From: Isoetes taiwanensis
Taxonomy: Eukaryota > Streptophyta > Lycopodiopsida > Isoetales > Isoetaceae
DNA: 64,000 nt
Direction of reading: 5' to 3'
Assembly: GCA_021234155.1 (NCBI GenBank)
Contig: JAJEKV010000035.1
Location: 5,160,224 to 5,224,223, forward strand
The notes beneath the pieces are model-generated. The model ran no database searches, was not told where the DNA came from, and worked only from the letters and a program-made list of their open reading frames with translations. Positions 21,872 to 33,509 of the stretch are shown piece by piece. Position 1 is the stretch's first letter. Every line of letters starts with the position of its first letter. The translations under genes and the position numbers were made by a program.

Positions 21872-22111
21872 ATGGCTTATAATATTTATGAAGATCGGTT
21901 TGAGACTATTCTTTGCTCCATGAGCTACAATGATATTGTTCGGTGCATACATAAAGGTGTTAAGCTGGATCCCTACTTGCAATCCAAAGCTGATGGTCCT
22001 GAGTGTCATTGCCCTGGCCTTACTCGTGTTGTCATCCATCTTCTTTGGCTTCCTGAGCGCCGTGCCTATGAGCTGAATGCGATCACGTTAGCAGGGATTG
22101 AAGATGAGTGA
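21872..22111 (+). CDS. small gene family member A (79 aa), unknown function
   Basis: Intact frame from the ATG at 21872 to the TGA at 22109. Recognisable blocks shared with member C are SYNDI, LDP.LQSKADGP, LTRVV.HL and the C-terminal LAGI.DE. It has no signal peptide or membrane segment, and it is a small, mildly acidic protein. Member A is the best preserved of three copies lying in one orientation within 2.5 kb, each behind a TATA box and a ccaataat-type motif. I do not recognise the family. The intact frame plus conserved promoter argue that it was, or is, expressed. Confidence 0.6.
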   Translation: MAYNIYEDRFETILCSMSYNDIVRCIHKGVKLDPYLQSKADGPECHCPGLTRVVIHLLWLPERRAYELNAITLAGIEDE

Positions 22112-22791
22112 ATCATCGACTCTATAATGCCATCAATAATATGTGCATCTAAATTATATGTATGCCATCAATAAAGCATAATTTCATTAATTGTGGACTT
22201 TGCCTAAGTCCATATGACTCCCAAATGGACCCGAGTTTTTAGAATATAAGGGTTTTATTTGGTGGAATGATGCAAAATTTCGAAATGCGTGCAGGTAGGT
22301 GAGTTGGCAGGCCTTTTATCTACTATGCCAAAGAAGTGACATCCGAGTTTGTTTGCCGCCCAAGCGCCTTCACTGGACGTGGTCTCGCCGCACCAACCGG
22401 CATTCGCAAATCTGCACAGTTTAGATTCATAGTGGGGACAGTCAGAATGGTCCGAACTAGGCGCAGCGATGGATTCACAATGAGCGAAATGCAGTGCCAT
22501 ATCTCCCAGCCAATATTAGCTCATGCGAATCAGCTTCAGCTTGAGGTGCAGAACGAGAATTGCGGTGGAACTGGATATTGACTGAAATGTCCTTGTTTAA
22601 TATTATCTATTACTATCTATTATCTTTCTGTTCAACTATCTCTTTCGAGGCATGATGTTTAGTTGATATTATTATCTATGTAATCCATCCATGTACTCCA
22701 TTCCTATATGAATAGAATGGTTCTTGTCTACATTGAGAACAGCCCATGACGTGCAATTTTTGAATAGTAATATCTTGTTTCCTTCCAGAGG
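22112..22791. other. spacer between small genes, one weak ORF
   Basis: The plus-strand frame 22336-22581 (81 codons) has no recognisable motif and no TATA box close by, so it is not called. Otherwise there is AT-rich sequence leading into the palindrome cluster. Confidence 0.3.
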
Positions 22792-22965
22792 AAATTGGGC
22801 GCCCGCCCACTTTCCTTCCAGAGGAACTTGGGCGCCCGCCCACTTTCCTTCCAGAGGAAATTGGGCGCCCGCCCACTTTACTTCGGGAATAGTCTCCCCC
22901 AGAAATTGGGCGCCCGCCCAGTTTCCTTTGGGAATAGTCTCCCCCAGAAATTGGGCGCCCTTTCC
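22792..22965. repeat. GGGCGCCCGCCC palindromes, five in tandem
   Basis: Near-palindromes AAATTGGGCGCCCGCCCA.TTT at 22792, 22825 and 22858 (33-bp period) and at 22903, then a shortened one at 22948. Spacers are ccttccagagg or cgggaatagtctcccccag. Confidence 0.8.
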
Positions 22966-23510
22966 ACTATGCCCTTCAGATGGCTTGAAGATAGTTTCAT
23001 GTAGGCAAAAGGAAAACGAGAAAACGTAGATCATAACCGAAGATAAGAAGCGAAGATTACAAGCCGAATCATGCACAACACGATTCGTCATCATATCATA
23101 TAAAGTTATGAAATACATGAGTCATAGATTGTAATTATTGGTGATTCTATTAATCTCAAAAGCCTCGCTCCCGAACCCACACAATATGGATAGTAACATG
23201 ATACTCGTAGGGGAAGTCTTTCTTTTCGACCAAGTAGCTATACCATACGACCCGGGGGATCGAGGGAGATCCCTTTCAACTTCATGAGCATGAAGATCGT
23301 CAAAGGTCATAAGGCAAGTGAGGGTGTCAAGATGTGGCCTCACGAAGATGGCGAGACATGGCAGCGGAATGTGCTGTGCCCTCGAATGCAGACTATATTC
23401 ATAGCCATGGAATTATTGATGACCACTGTAGCAGCATTATTGGGTGTATATCACGGTAGTATGTATATCCAATAATCTTTACGTACAATACCATCAATAA
23501 TTATGGTGGG

Positions 23511-23518
23511 TATAAATA
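23511..23518 (+). promoter_or_regulatory. TATA box of small gene B
   Basis: TATAAATA follows ccatcaataattatggtggg and lies 46 bp before the ATG at 23564, matching the layout of genes A and C. Confidence 0.5.
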
Positions 23519-23563
23519 TATCTCAAACCAATTTTGTCCATCAAATTTGGCCTTCGTCTAGCC

Positions 23564-23815
23564 ATGTGGTCTCATTCTGGTCCTGAACGTGATTCCATCA
23601 CCGCAAGATGAATCATGAAAACTTCAAGCGGTCTTGCGAGCGGCGAGATACCCATGGAAGGCCCGGATGACCACGGTCGCTCTAAATCCTCGCCATTATC
23701 CCGATCCTTCGATGTTATCATCCATCTGATATGGAATAGAGAGCATCAAATGTACATGATAGAGAAGATCGTTGGGGTGCCCGGTGAAAATGACTCAGAA
23801 GAGTCCCCTAAATGA
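23564..23815 (+). pseudogene. small gene family member B, diverged and frameshifted
   Basis: The C-terminal part (frame 23615-23815) reads FDVIIHLIWNREHQMY and GVPGEND. This lines up with TRVVIHLLWLPERRAY and LAGIEDE of member A. The N-terminal start MWSHSGPERDS at 23564 resembles MASLPDRPEN of member C, but it stops after 15 codons in its own frame. The most diverged of the three copies; probably dead, or two exons joined by an unrecognised intron. Confidence 0.4.
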
Positions 23816-23915
23816 ACGCTTGTCATCTTGTTGTAATCAGACTGTAATCATCTATGAGATAAAGTATTAGTACAACTTGTCTTCTATATGTACAACTTGT
23901 CCAACATGTCCCGTC

Positions 23916-24000
23916 AAATTGGGCGCCGCCCACTTTGCCCTAGAATGGTTCCCCTTGAATGCATGTAGTGAATGAGTGCGCCAAATTGGGCGCCCAATTT
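23916..24000. repeat. two GGGCGCC palindromes
   Basis: AAATTGGGCGCCGCCCACTTT at 23916-23936 (21 bases, given here as its two halves around GGC) and a perfect 18-bp palindrome AAATTGGGCGCCCAATTT at 23983-24000. They lie about 100-170 bp after small gene B and before the promoter of C. Confidence 0.8.
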
Positions 24001-24086
24001 TTGCGTGTCAGTCTGGTATCTGATATCACGGTCAATCTTGGCGCTAGAATGTATGCCAATAATTGACATCAATAATTTTTCACCAC

Positions 24087-24093
24087 TATAAAA
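24087..24093 (+). promoter_or_regulatory. TATA box of small gene C
   Basis: TATAAAA in actataaaagcagctcca, 25 bp before the ATG at 24118. The string is identical to that of gene A. An upstream ccaataatt is at about 24055. Confidence 0.7.
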
Positions 24094-24117
24094 GCAGCTC
24101 CACTGCATTCATCTCTC

Positions 24118-24359
24118 ATGGCTTCCTTGCCGGATCGTCCGGAGAACATCCGATCCTTCAAGTGCTACTTGAGCTACAACGATATTAACGATTATATATG
24201 AATGGTGTTAGTCTTGATCCATGGCTCCAGTCCAAAGCAGATGGACCTGCGAGTGCTTGCAGGAAGCTCACTCGTGTTGTGGTCCACCTGTATTAGCTTC
24301 CTGATCAGCAGATCTTTGAGCTGAATGGCATCGCCTTGGCAGGCATTGACGACGAGTGA
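24118..24359 (+). pseudogene. small gene family member C, broken
   Basis: Starts MASLPDRPENIRSF, then LSYNDINDY. A one-base shift follows, after which NGVSLDPWLQSKADGP, LTRVVVHLY, a TAG in place of the Trp codon of member A, and LNGIALAGIDDE before the TGA at 24357. Blocks match member A throughout, and the promoter is even closer to that of A than the coding part. One shift and one nonsense change make it a pseudogene. Confidence 0.6.
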
Positions 24360-24536
24360 ATCGTTGTAGACTACTGTATCTGACAAGGATATAATAATGT
24401 TGTAAGGATGTAATAAGCATAGTCAATATTATATAATGTAACGTACCTGAGTAATTCTTGAGGGTCTGCTCTTTGATCTCCACTGTTTCTGCACCTCCAC
24501 TTCACTTCACGTTTGATGACGTTTACTCTGCTAGTA

Positions 24537-24670
24537 AATTGGGCGCCCGCCCAATTTGTGGCCGAGGATAGCGAAGGTCTCAAGTTAACAGCAACAAGAT
24601 TGGTCGTGAAATAAATTAAATTAAAGGTTTTAGTTTCTACGGGTAACCAAATTGGGCGCCCGCCCAATTT
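24537..24670. repeat. two GGGCGCC palindromes
   Basis: Full-length AAATTGGGCGCCC-GCCCAATTT forms at 24537-24557 and 24649-24670. They lie about 180 and 290 bp after small gene C and before the end of the convergent minus-strand coding region. Confidence 0.8.
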
Positions 24671-25698
24671 GGTTAGCAAAGTAAACTAGAGAATTTTAAG
24701 ACAAGGAAATGGGTGAAACATTATCATTTCTGAAAAAGAAGTAATTACAAATGTTCATAACATATTTCACATATTTTGAAATCATAAATCGCTCATTCGT
24801 CTGGAGGCACCTCTTCTGAATGATCCTTGCTCGGTTCTTCATCTTTGGGAGGAGGTTGTTGTCTTTGCCTCTTTGATCTTTTCCATTCTTTGCCTAAAAT
24901 CTTGACCCCGTTCCTCATTCTCCTCATCTGCACCACGATTGTCTTACGTGTTCGCGACCTCTTCCTCTACATCTTGGCTGTTCAACGTGTTGGGGACCAC
25001 ATCCTCTCCATCCCGATTGTCCCCTTCACGTGTTTCCATGACAGCGGCAGTCGGGGATCCCTAACAACCTCTTCCTCGAACTTTGAGGTCGCCTCAATCA
25101 TGTCCCCGAGTATTCACCGGTCTTGGAGTCCACTGCCGGTCGTTGATGTTCTCTTTTTCTCCTAAATAGTTCCAAATCCACGAGAGCCAAGGGCGGCTGC
25201 CTTTTGAGCTCAACTTTGAATCGAGCTCTTGTCACGTCTCGAGAATGGATTGCACCGTTTATGGTTGTAGAGGAGAGCGGACAAGGTGTCTCGGGGCGAG
25301 GAAGGCGAGGTTGAGGAACATTTTTGGAAGTAGAGGCCTTCTTCTTTCCTTCTTTGATCTTTTGTAGTGCCCGCTCTTGATTTTTTCTCGTCTAACATGA
25401 CATCGAGTTGCTTTCGAATATCCGTACAAAGCTTAATTTCCAGCTTCGTCTGTCTCAAAAGACAATGTTTTATAGCCCTCGCACACTCGGCTTCGGCTAA
25501 AAGCACCAGGAGAAGAAGTCGAAAACGGTGCAACCTTCCAACATCAACTTCATACTAGATAGGTGCCGTCCTACTTTCCAACTAATTACGCACGAGTACT
25601 CCTCCCCACTGCTTTGCACCCTTGTCGCGCACCAAGGGCGATCTGACCAATAAGGCTGCGGGGAAAACAAATGTTAGAAACATTCATAGTCAACAACA

Positions 25699-25720
25699 AA
25701 ATTGGGCGGGCGCCCAATTT
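25699..25720. repeat. GGGCGCC palindrome, reverse orientation
   Basis: AAATTGGGCGGG-CGCCCAATTT. The asymmetric centre is the reverse complement of that in the other copies. It lies between two coding blocks of the minus-strand region. Confidence 0.75.
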
Positions 25721-26865
25721 GAAATGCATACTTGCTGCACACTCATGATCAGGCAAATTCTTTTCGATGTCCTGTTTTTCTCGTAAATGCTTGGGAAACT
25801 TAGGATGGTGGATGGTCGAATTGGCCCGAAACAAATATTTATTTCACATTATGCGGATAGGCGGAGCCGCTTCGTCTCGGCAACATACATTAGCGGGGAC
25901 AAGACATTGCAACTCTCGAACTCTAGAGGTAGAAGCGATTACGGCGGGGGTCTGATAGGAACCAATCCAAACATGGCTGCCACCGTCTATTGTCTTCATG
26001 GCGGATAGGCACTCATTGAGGCGGTCCGGGGTAATAAATATAGCTATCCAGTAAAGCTGCTAGTCCGTCATCGTGCTGAGCTGGTCAAGGAATTTTTCGT
26101 AATCTTCCTTTGGCCATTTCTTTGTATATCACGAAATCGCATCCAATGAAGCGGGCAGAGTGTTTACCACGTCCACGCACAAACCTCGCGGACTAACGTG
26201 GAAACACTTGAACGGTTTGCCACCCTCCTCAACTGGCCCAAGAAGATATTCGTCTACTTTGCTGTAGAGGGACTCCGGAAAGCTTTCCTTCTCCATCTCT
26301 TTGCGTCCTTCTGCCCATCCACTGATACTACTGGCGAACATACGCATCAGATTCTCTGTGAATATGGGATGAGCTTGCCTCAAGGCAGCCATGTCTTGAA
26401 AAGGAAGTTTCTTCACTTCCTTCATGTATCTGACAAGGGCCCGCTCCATTGTTCCAATCTTCTTCAGCTCTAAGGCTCTGACTTTCATGGTACGTCTCCC
26501 AGTATAATCCTTGCTTCCCTTCAGGAATGTGGTGCCATCCTTGATCTCCTTCATCAGCCTTTGCAGATCTAGAGGATGCATGGACTTTAATGGGCGACAG
26601 GAATTGTTGGTGAAAAGTCTAAGCCTATCTTTCACTTCAATTCTTTCTCCCTTCTCGTCCTTCAACCGGTCTTACATTAGAATAAGCTGGGCAACCGGTG
26701 CACATTGACCACGATTCGTTATCAAGATATACAAAGTAGTCGTAGTCACACATAGTTGACTTTTTAATCGTTTGCAACGCTACAGTTTTCCAATCCTGCA
26801 TGACACAGAAGGCATTAGATAAGGCCCATACACATCATCTTAATTTGCGTGCACTAGCAGTCCCA

Positions 26866-27004
26866 AATTGGGCGCCCGCCCAATTTCAGACCATCCGACA
26901 CTGAGTTGAAACTAGGCGGGCGCCCAATTTCCACTGAGCGGGTCCCAAATAGGGGCGGGCCCAATTTGCACTCGTTCGGGGGGAAATTGGGCTTCGCCCA
27001 ATTT
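26866..27004. repeat. cluster of four GGGCGCC palindromes
   Basis: Copies at 26866-26887 (full), 26913-26932 (reverse, partial), 26947-26967 (degenerate) and 26983-27004, where the centre is GGGC-TTCG-CCC. They follow the stop of the minus-strand block 27392-27075. Confidence 0.8.
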
Positions 27005-28713
27005 GAAAAAGTGTCAACGATCTGAAATTGGTCTGGTGGATAGCCTGGCTTGTCAAAATAATGGTGGTAGTGCACTAACGAGAATAAGCTCCACCCCAGT
27101 GCCCGCGTTTGCCCTTCTTAGGCTTCCCGTAGAATGCCCACTTGGTTTGAAGCTGCTGAATTTCTTGAAGAATACTTTTTAGGTGTATAGTCTTCTTTGT
27201 TATGTCATTATTCTCCTGGCTGACACGAACGTACTCGATTGCTGTGAGATTTCCTGCCAGGACTCGGCATTTCCTTTTGGCATAGAAAAAGAATATCAGT
27301 TCTGCCAAATGCTTCCTTTCAAGAGGCCATGCCAAAGCTTGTGTGACAAGCGGTTGAGCAACCGTGGTCGTATGGTTGCCATTTACAATCAAAATTACGC
27401 ATTTTTGCGGGTCCTCCGCCTTCTTCCACTTAATTGCTGCGCCCGCATCGTGGATCGAGCGGCGACATCAACACATGGAGGGTGCATCTGATGGCTGATA
27501 AACGATTCGTAGAGAGTGTCCAAGTGCTCTGAACTTATGACCCTACAAGTCATATTTGCGGGGGCTTTATGCATCTTGAACACATCGACTTCAATCTCCG
27601 AAGCCCACCCCCGGAGGGTAGATTCTCTCCACGTGCTTGATGCTTGCTATGGCTCTGTGACAACTCATATGCGCTCTCACGTGTGGCGTAAGCCACGGAT
27701 GGAGTGAACTTCACGATCTGCCGGCTAGTCTCCCGTTCTTCAGATGAAGAAGCAGACAAAGACTCCCTCTCCGAACTATTTGGGCTCTGTGGTGAGATGT
27801 CCCGCTTGCGCCTCTTGGACGGACCAGCTAAATGTTTTCCTCTGGCGCTTAGAGGGTCCTCTTGAGGGCAGCCCGTTCCTCTTACGCACTCACACAGGGG
27901 CGACCTTCTGTTCTCGACATTCCACCCAATACAAGTTTAGGGGCAGCTTTACGGGGAATAGCTGTAGCAGGTGTCCTCGCCTTCTTTGCTGCTGTCTCGG
28001 TCTCCATGGGCGCTGGCGCCTGCGCTTGTGCTGTCTCACTCTTCTTGTATCTAGACTTAAGCCACTTAGTATCATTATACTTTAGGTTGGTTTTGCCTTG
28101 ATACTCAGTGAACGATGCTTTTCGACCTGTTACGTTTTGTGTTCTAATATCCATTGCTGCGGCGATTAGTAGCCATCAAGATATCAGTTCTTGATTTGAT
28201 GCCCGAGCGCTCTAAACTTTCATATGAGTCTAGCGCCCATCCTTTATGAGCGCAAGATTGTGGACTTTCCTTTATACTTGCGTTCATCATACATGGCTCG
28301 TAGCTAGAAAGTGGAACTTTATAACGGACGAAAGCCCGATCTACGGTGTCTTCAACATCGATGAGGAAGTCATGATTGTTCTCGGGCGAGACCTCCATGT
28401 CAATGACGATACCCGCCGAGTTCATTTTTCCGGTCCCTCTCTTGCCAAAGAAAAGCAAAAGATCCTTGAGGTGGTTTGTCTGGGACCCAGGATGAATATT
28501 CCCTATCTCTATGCACCAGTACCATTCCTCAGCAACCGTCAAAACTTCATGGGGCACTACCTGGATGCCCCGACAAAGCAGTTCTTTCTCTTCTTACGTT
28601 CTTGCATCCTCTCTTGCAATAGCCTCTGCAAATGGAGTGCGGGACCCGGGAACGGCGATGCACGCTTTGTTGGCGCCATAATAATTCTGCGAGCGGAAAG
28701 TAGTGTTAGTACT

Positions 28714-29080
28714 TGGGAGACTTGGGGCTGAAGAGGCGGTTGCATCAAAGATGACAAATTGGGCCCGCCCAATTTACTCGCTCACTTCATGGTGAGACTT
28801 GTGGGCTGAAGAGCGGTTGCATCATCTGAGGCCAAATTGGGCGCCCCCCAATTTGGCCCGATCCCTACACACCAAATTGAAGCCCGCCCAATTTACTCCC
28901 TTCAATTCATGGTGAGACTTGGGGCTGAAGAGGCGGTTGCATCATAGAAGCCAAATTGAGCCGCCCAATTTGGCGGGATCCTCAGCACACCAAATTGAAG
29001 CCAGCCAATTTTTACTCACTTAAGTCTACCATCCAAGGAAGTCGTGTTGTCCTTAAGAGTAAATTGGTCCCTACCAATTT
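28714..29080. repeat. three 80-120-bp repeats carrying palindromes
   Basis: A unit starting gagacttggggctgaagagg occurs at about 28714, 28795 and 28914. Each carries one or two palindromes (28756, 28834, 28874, 28953, 28992), with another at 29061. Stems remain although centres differ (GGGCCCGCCC, GGGCGCCCCCC, GAAGCCCGCC). Confidence 0.7.
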
Positions 29081-30230
29081 GGTGTGAGGGAGAAGTTAAG
29101 TTCTATTGCCCATGGCGTAGTTAAGATACCCCTCGTGATGGAAGGGTAGCCTCTTTGGAGAAAAAGGCCAATGTTGTGCAAAATGAAAGCCCCTCGGGGG
29201 AAGCAATTGGGTGCCCTATGAAGTTACGCACCGCAATATGCATTTGTGGGGACCCGGTGAGGCATCTAGAAGATGTTAATTTATCGACCCACGGCCAATT
29301 TCCTCAAAACAAAAGTGGGATACCCGAGGTTTATGATATGGCATACTCAATCGGGCGGGCGCTCAAGTTTATATTAAGATAGTAGTCCGGCTTACCTTTG
29401 CCTCCCTGTGGTGGGGCGAGATGCCATCAACTGCTAAGATTCCTTGGTGTACAGGCGTTCCCGGGCAATAGGACAATGAACGGGAAGGCGCCAGCGGGAT
29501 GGCGACAAAGCGGCCGAGAAACACAAAGCGCCAAGTGCTTTCGATCCGGGCCGCGACGGCTGGTTCGGGGAGTATAGTCTTGGCGGCACGGGATAGGGAT
29601 GAGAATGACTTTCGTGGGTAAAAAAATATGAAGGCGGCGGTGTTAAAAGGGCGGCGCCAAAAAGCCGCGAGAATTTTCTAAAACTGCGGTCGAGGAGAAT
29701 GAGGGGCTTTTAAAGGGTTATGGACCTTACATGAGCGGAAGACAAAGTTATGCGTGCATGTGAGAGTTTGGCCTTTTCAAATAAAAATGGACCGTTGATG
29801 GGTTCGAGTGTGAGGAATTAATTGTGGACTTTATTAATAAATGCACGGAGATTTTAAATTTCAAATCCGTCATTTAAAGCCCGCCCAAATTTAATTCGAG
29901 ACATGCACGTGTCGCACGTGTTTTAGGCGGGAAGTTGTGTTTAAAAGTTCGGGGTCGGGCATATTACTTCGAAATTAGGGGGGACATTTAACTTTCAAAA
30001 TAGGGGGGAAATTACATTCAAATTTTGGGGGGAATTTGTGTTTAAATGTAAATGCGCTTCAAACCTATTGTTTTTCTGGCACTGCTCTGTTTGGCTACTA
30101 TCTTTTCTTCAAGACGCAAACATCTTCAGCGCTTCATACTCATGGCCATGAAATCTCCAAAGGTTTGGTCTTTGCTCCTCGGTTTTATTAAGCCATAGCT
30201 CGATGTGTAATTGCTGCAAATCTAATCTGA
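29081..30230. other. no recognisable gene
   Basis: Mixed-composition sequence. A 75-codon plus-strand frame at 29155-29382 lacks motifs. G-rich ggggggaaatt-type repeats lie around 29980-30030. Confidence 0.35.
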
Positions 30231-30239
30231 AGGGATGTA

Positions 30240-30385
30240 ATCATTCACGCCTTTCCATTCACGGCTGTTCATTCGCACCTCTTCAAGCACGCCTGTTCAT
30301 TCACACCTCTTCATTCACGCCTGTTCATTCACACCTCTTCATTCACGCCTGTTCATTCACACCTCTTCATTCACGCCTTTTCGAT
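30240..30385 (+). repeat. minisatellite of cattcac units
   Basis: Alternating ttcattcacgcctgttcat and tcacacctcttcattcacgc units, about 31-32 bp, repeated four to five times. It lies in a frame without stops but has no sign of being a gene. Confidence 0.75.
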
Positions 30386-30699
30386 GGCGCCTGTTGATTT
30401 ACTCCTCATCATTCACCGGGGTGGTAGTTCGGTCACATTTTTGAAGTTTGGACTTTGACAGCTACTGTCACATTTACATAAACTCTAAGTTTCGATGCAG
30501 TCCTTCCTTTTCCTGAAATTGGTGTGCAGGAATTGTGTGCCTGCTGTTTTCAAGAACTACCCTGATAAGTCCACCCTTGTTTGTAGTCAGGCCCTTCCAA
30601 TGCTCGATTGTATTTGTTTTGGTAGCTCAATGATAATTCCACTTAGGTGTGCAGTCCAACCCTCCCCCTTTCAATCGAAGGGGGTTCTTGTAGTGTCTG

Positions 30700-30775
30700 C
30701 CTCGTTCAGTTTCATCTACAGAAAGGGACAAATTGGGCGGCCGCCCAGATTGTCCCTTTGTGTAGATGACCAGAT
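30700..30775. repeat. extended palindrome around a GGGCGGCCGCCC core
   Basis: Arms TCATCTACA and TGTAGATGA flank GGGACAA.TTGGGCGG and CCGCCCA.ATTGTCCC. This makes a roughly 60-bp inverted repeat, the longest of the GGGCGCC family, at its right-hand limit. Confidence 0.7.
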
Positions 30776-33500
30776 AGGTGAAATTGGCCGGGTGGGCAAA
30801 CTGTATCTCAAGTTGTGCCTCCACCCAGCAGTCAGGTAGGTTTGCCGGATCGCAGGTCCGGCCTGCCGCCAAGGCCTCTCAGGCTGCCGTTACAGTAACA
30901 GGGTGGCATCCCCGATTTAAGGGGTGCTCACCCTTTAAAAGGTCAATGGTTTTTAAACCATTCATATGCCCTTTTTACACAATGGTCACTTAAACCTTTA
31001 TAACAATGTTATAACTTTAAGGGTTATTTGCCCCTAAGGCCCAATGGTAATTTACCATCCTGACCATTCAAGCATTGCCCTTTACATTATATTCATAATG
31101 TATTTAGAGCAACCACGCAACCGAATCTATCATCCATAAATAGTTGCGCCCCTAGTCTAGGATCTACTAGGTGCATCATACCCTAGGCTAGAGAACAATA
31201 TGCGACCATTACACATCTATGGCTCAAATACCATAGAACATTTCATTATGCCCAAACATTAGTATGCATGCAACATTTCAAACCATGGTCTGTACAAATA
31301 TTTAGGCATAACACTTATGTGACCCAACAGAAATGGCTAAAATATGAGACACCCTCATAGGACATGTGTTATAAGCATACGGAGTCTTATTTTCTTTCGG
31401 TGGAAATCCCCTGCCACAAAATAAGTCCAATCAGAGCATTTCTTCGTCAAGAACTTAGGATGTTGCAAAAAGAGGTCTCGATATGAATCGCTGGACTGGA
31501 ATCGTTGTCGGAACTGCAATCGTTGGACTGAAATCGAAGCATCTCATGGTATCTTCAAATATATAACGACATGATGGTTGCAAGTCGGAATTGATTGCCG
31601 CAAATCGAAATTTACAGGTCGAAACCATTTGCTGCAGATCGTAATTGCCGCAGGTCGAATTTGTTGATCTTGAATTCTCAGTGTAGAGGTCAAAAAAGGT
31701 AGTTCATTTTGGACGACAGGTCATTTTTAAAGCTTCGGAATTTTGGACGGCAGGTCGTTACAGGAAAAGGCCAATCATTTTGGAGAAATTTGAAGGCAAC
31801 TGGTCGTTTTCGATGAATTTGAAAGCATTTGTTTTTGTTAGACAAATTGGACGGAAAAGGGAGCTGAAAATTTTTTAAGCAGCTCGATTTATCATCAGGG
31901 CGAATTTGCAGCAGAATGTCAAATTTCTTTCTGAAATCATATTTTACAAACGAATCTAAGCAGCAGGAGCCATTGCTAATCCCATTCATAGGTTTGCATT
32001 TTATAATCCTCTTTTTTCATATATTCATCATGAAATTCTAGAATTTTTTTCAAGAAGTAATAATACTCTTTATCTTTGGAGAATTGGGTTCCTTTTAAAA
32101 CAGTAGAATATTTATAGGTCGAATTGCTACAAGTCCTTTGCTCCAATCTGCATATGGTAAACCAAAATTATAAGACACGTCTTATGTTAATAGTACATAT
32201 CTTATATTTAAGTAATGGAAAAATGATTTCTTTAGGACGTGTCCTCTATATGACATGGAGTCCAAAATGATGTCTTATAAAAATGTGACAGCCATAAAAT
32301 AAGATTGATGTGGAAAAAGAGCCTTGCGCCATTCACGAGTTTGCATGTAATCCAAGATCTTCCATGCAAAAGAGTGGATACAAAATTGTATTATTTTCAA
32401 CTTTGATAGTGGCAATTAAAGACATCTTCTGCAGAAATCGCATATCTCGCAACTAGGAATTCTTTGAAACTTTCAACTAATTTGTGGGTAAAGGGCTGAA
32501 AGGCGAAGGTTGCTCATAGCTTACATGTCAGCATATACATTTCTTTTCTTAGGCTAACAAATGCTTTTCTGCTGCAAGTAACCGAACTCCTCCTCCCATG
32601 CATTTTAGATATAGCATGCTTAGATTGGTTCAACTGCATTGGCCATCTCTTTGTTAGATGCAATGATTATGTCATATGGATTTGACATAATGGCCATCTA
32701 TTTGTTAGATGCAATGAATGATTATGTCATATTTATTATGTCAAATAAAGAATACTCAATACTTAGATAATGGCTCAGATGCAGGAACAACCTATTCCTC
32801 CACTTAGCAGTAGTTTTAACAAGAAATATATCATAGCTCAATAATTATTTCATGCATTTTGATGCATCTTAAAGTTCTCCGTCAAACTTCCAGTTTTAAT
32901 GCATTTCTAAAGTTGAGATGTAAAAGGGAAGTTAGCCATCATTCATTTAAATTGAGATTATGTCTATTCCAAAATCATGATGTATAGGCTTAATATCAGC
33001 CTTTTGAGTCATGCAATATTTTTAGAGTGTGTTTATTTTCAGTCTGGGCATGCGCATATTGCTGCACCAATTCTTGCTCATGCAGATTCTTCGCGCCCAT
33101 ATGTTGTTTAAGCAGATGCTTCTGATTTTGCTCTTGGAGATATCCTATCACTAGCATTGGTTTTAGTGGCTAATATTCGCCATTTCGCTAATATTTTTGG
33201 ATTTCATGAAAACTTGCGCTAAAGTTTGATAGGGTCAAATAAAAAATAAAAAAGTGTGTACCAAAATATTGTACAATGCTCCTATAGAACTCTAATATTC
33301 GCCTTTGTATATGAAATGGATTGAGGGATTTTTGCAGATTTTGATATCAACCTTCTATAGGAAGACTCCCATTCGCCATTACGAGTCCATGACCAATTTT
33401 TCTAAGCTTGAGTTTTCCCTAATCGGGATAAAAAGAATACGAGGTGACTCATTCTTTAATTCAAATAAAATTCAACAATCTTAGGACTTTTAAGATCTAC
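30776..33500. other. AT-rich intergenic sequence
   Basis: No convincing gene. Short degenerate repeats of the type gcaggtcgaaat occur at 31480-31760. A repeated atggccatctatttgttagatgc-like stretch (20-bp core) lies at 32640 and 32690. Confidence 0.4.
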
Positions 33501-33509
33501 GTAAGGTAA

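Larger units (their letters stand above)
24793..28772 (-). pseudogene. long decayed coding region, unrecognised protein(s)
   Basis: Protein-like blocks follow one another on the minus strand in changing frames. 28712-28560: MAPTKRASPFPGPALHLQRL. 28557-28144: EWYWCIEIGNIHPGSQTNHL, then GIVIDMEVSPENN. 28154-27882: basic AKKARTPATAIPRKAAPK. 27759-27075: FISHQMHPPCVDVAARSTMR, then LQTKWAFYGKPKKGKRGHWG. 26665-26129: 178 codons with LFTNNSCRPLKSMHPL and VDEYLLGPVEE. 25560-25210: helical AECARAIKHCLLRQTKLEI. Finally an acidic end near 24850-24793, with stop at 24793. I recognise no family. It may be one large gene with introns or several genes. The palindromes at 25.7 and 26.9-27.0 kb fall in the gaps between blocks. 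Confidence 0.4.

Noticed and set aside
22676-23029. Frames with repeated GGRPISSGRK or APAHFPSRG units
   Set aside because: They translate the palindrome repeats and vary by strand and frame.
22336-23475. Plus-strand frames 22336-22581 and 23284-23475
   Set aside because: Between small genes A and B, but without similarity to them, a nearby TATA box or a recognisable motif.
22792-29080. CRISPR-like array
   Set aside because: The repeats are palindromes with irregular spacing and no unique spacers of constant length, in a plant genome.
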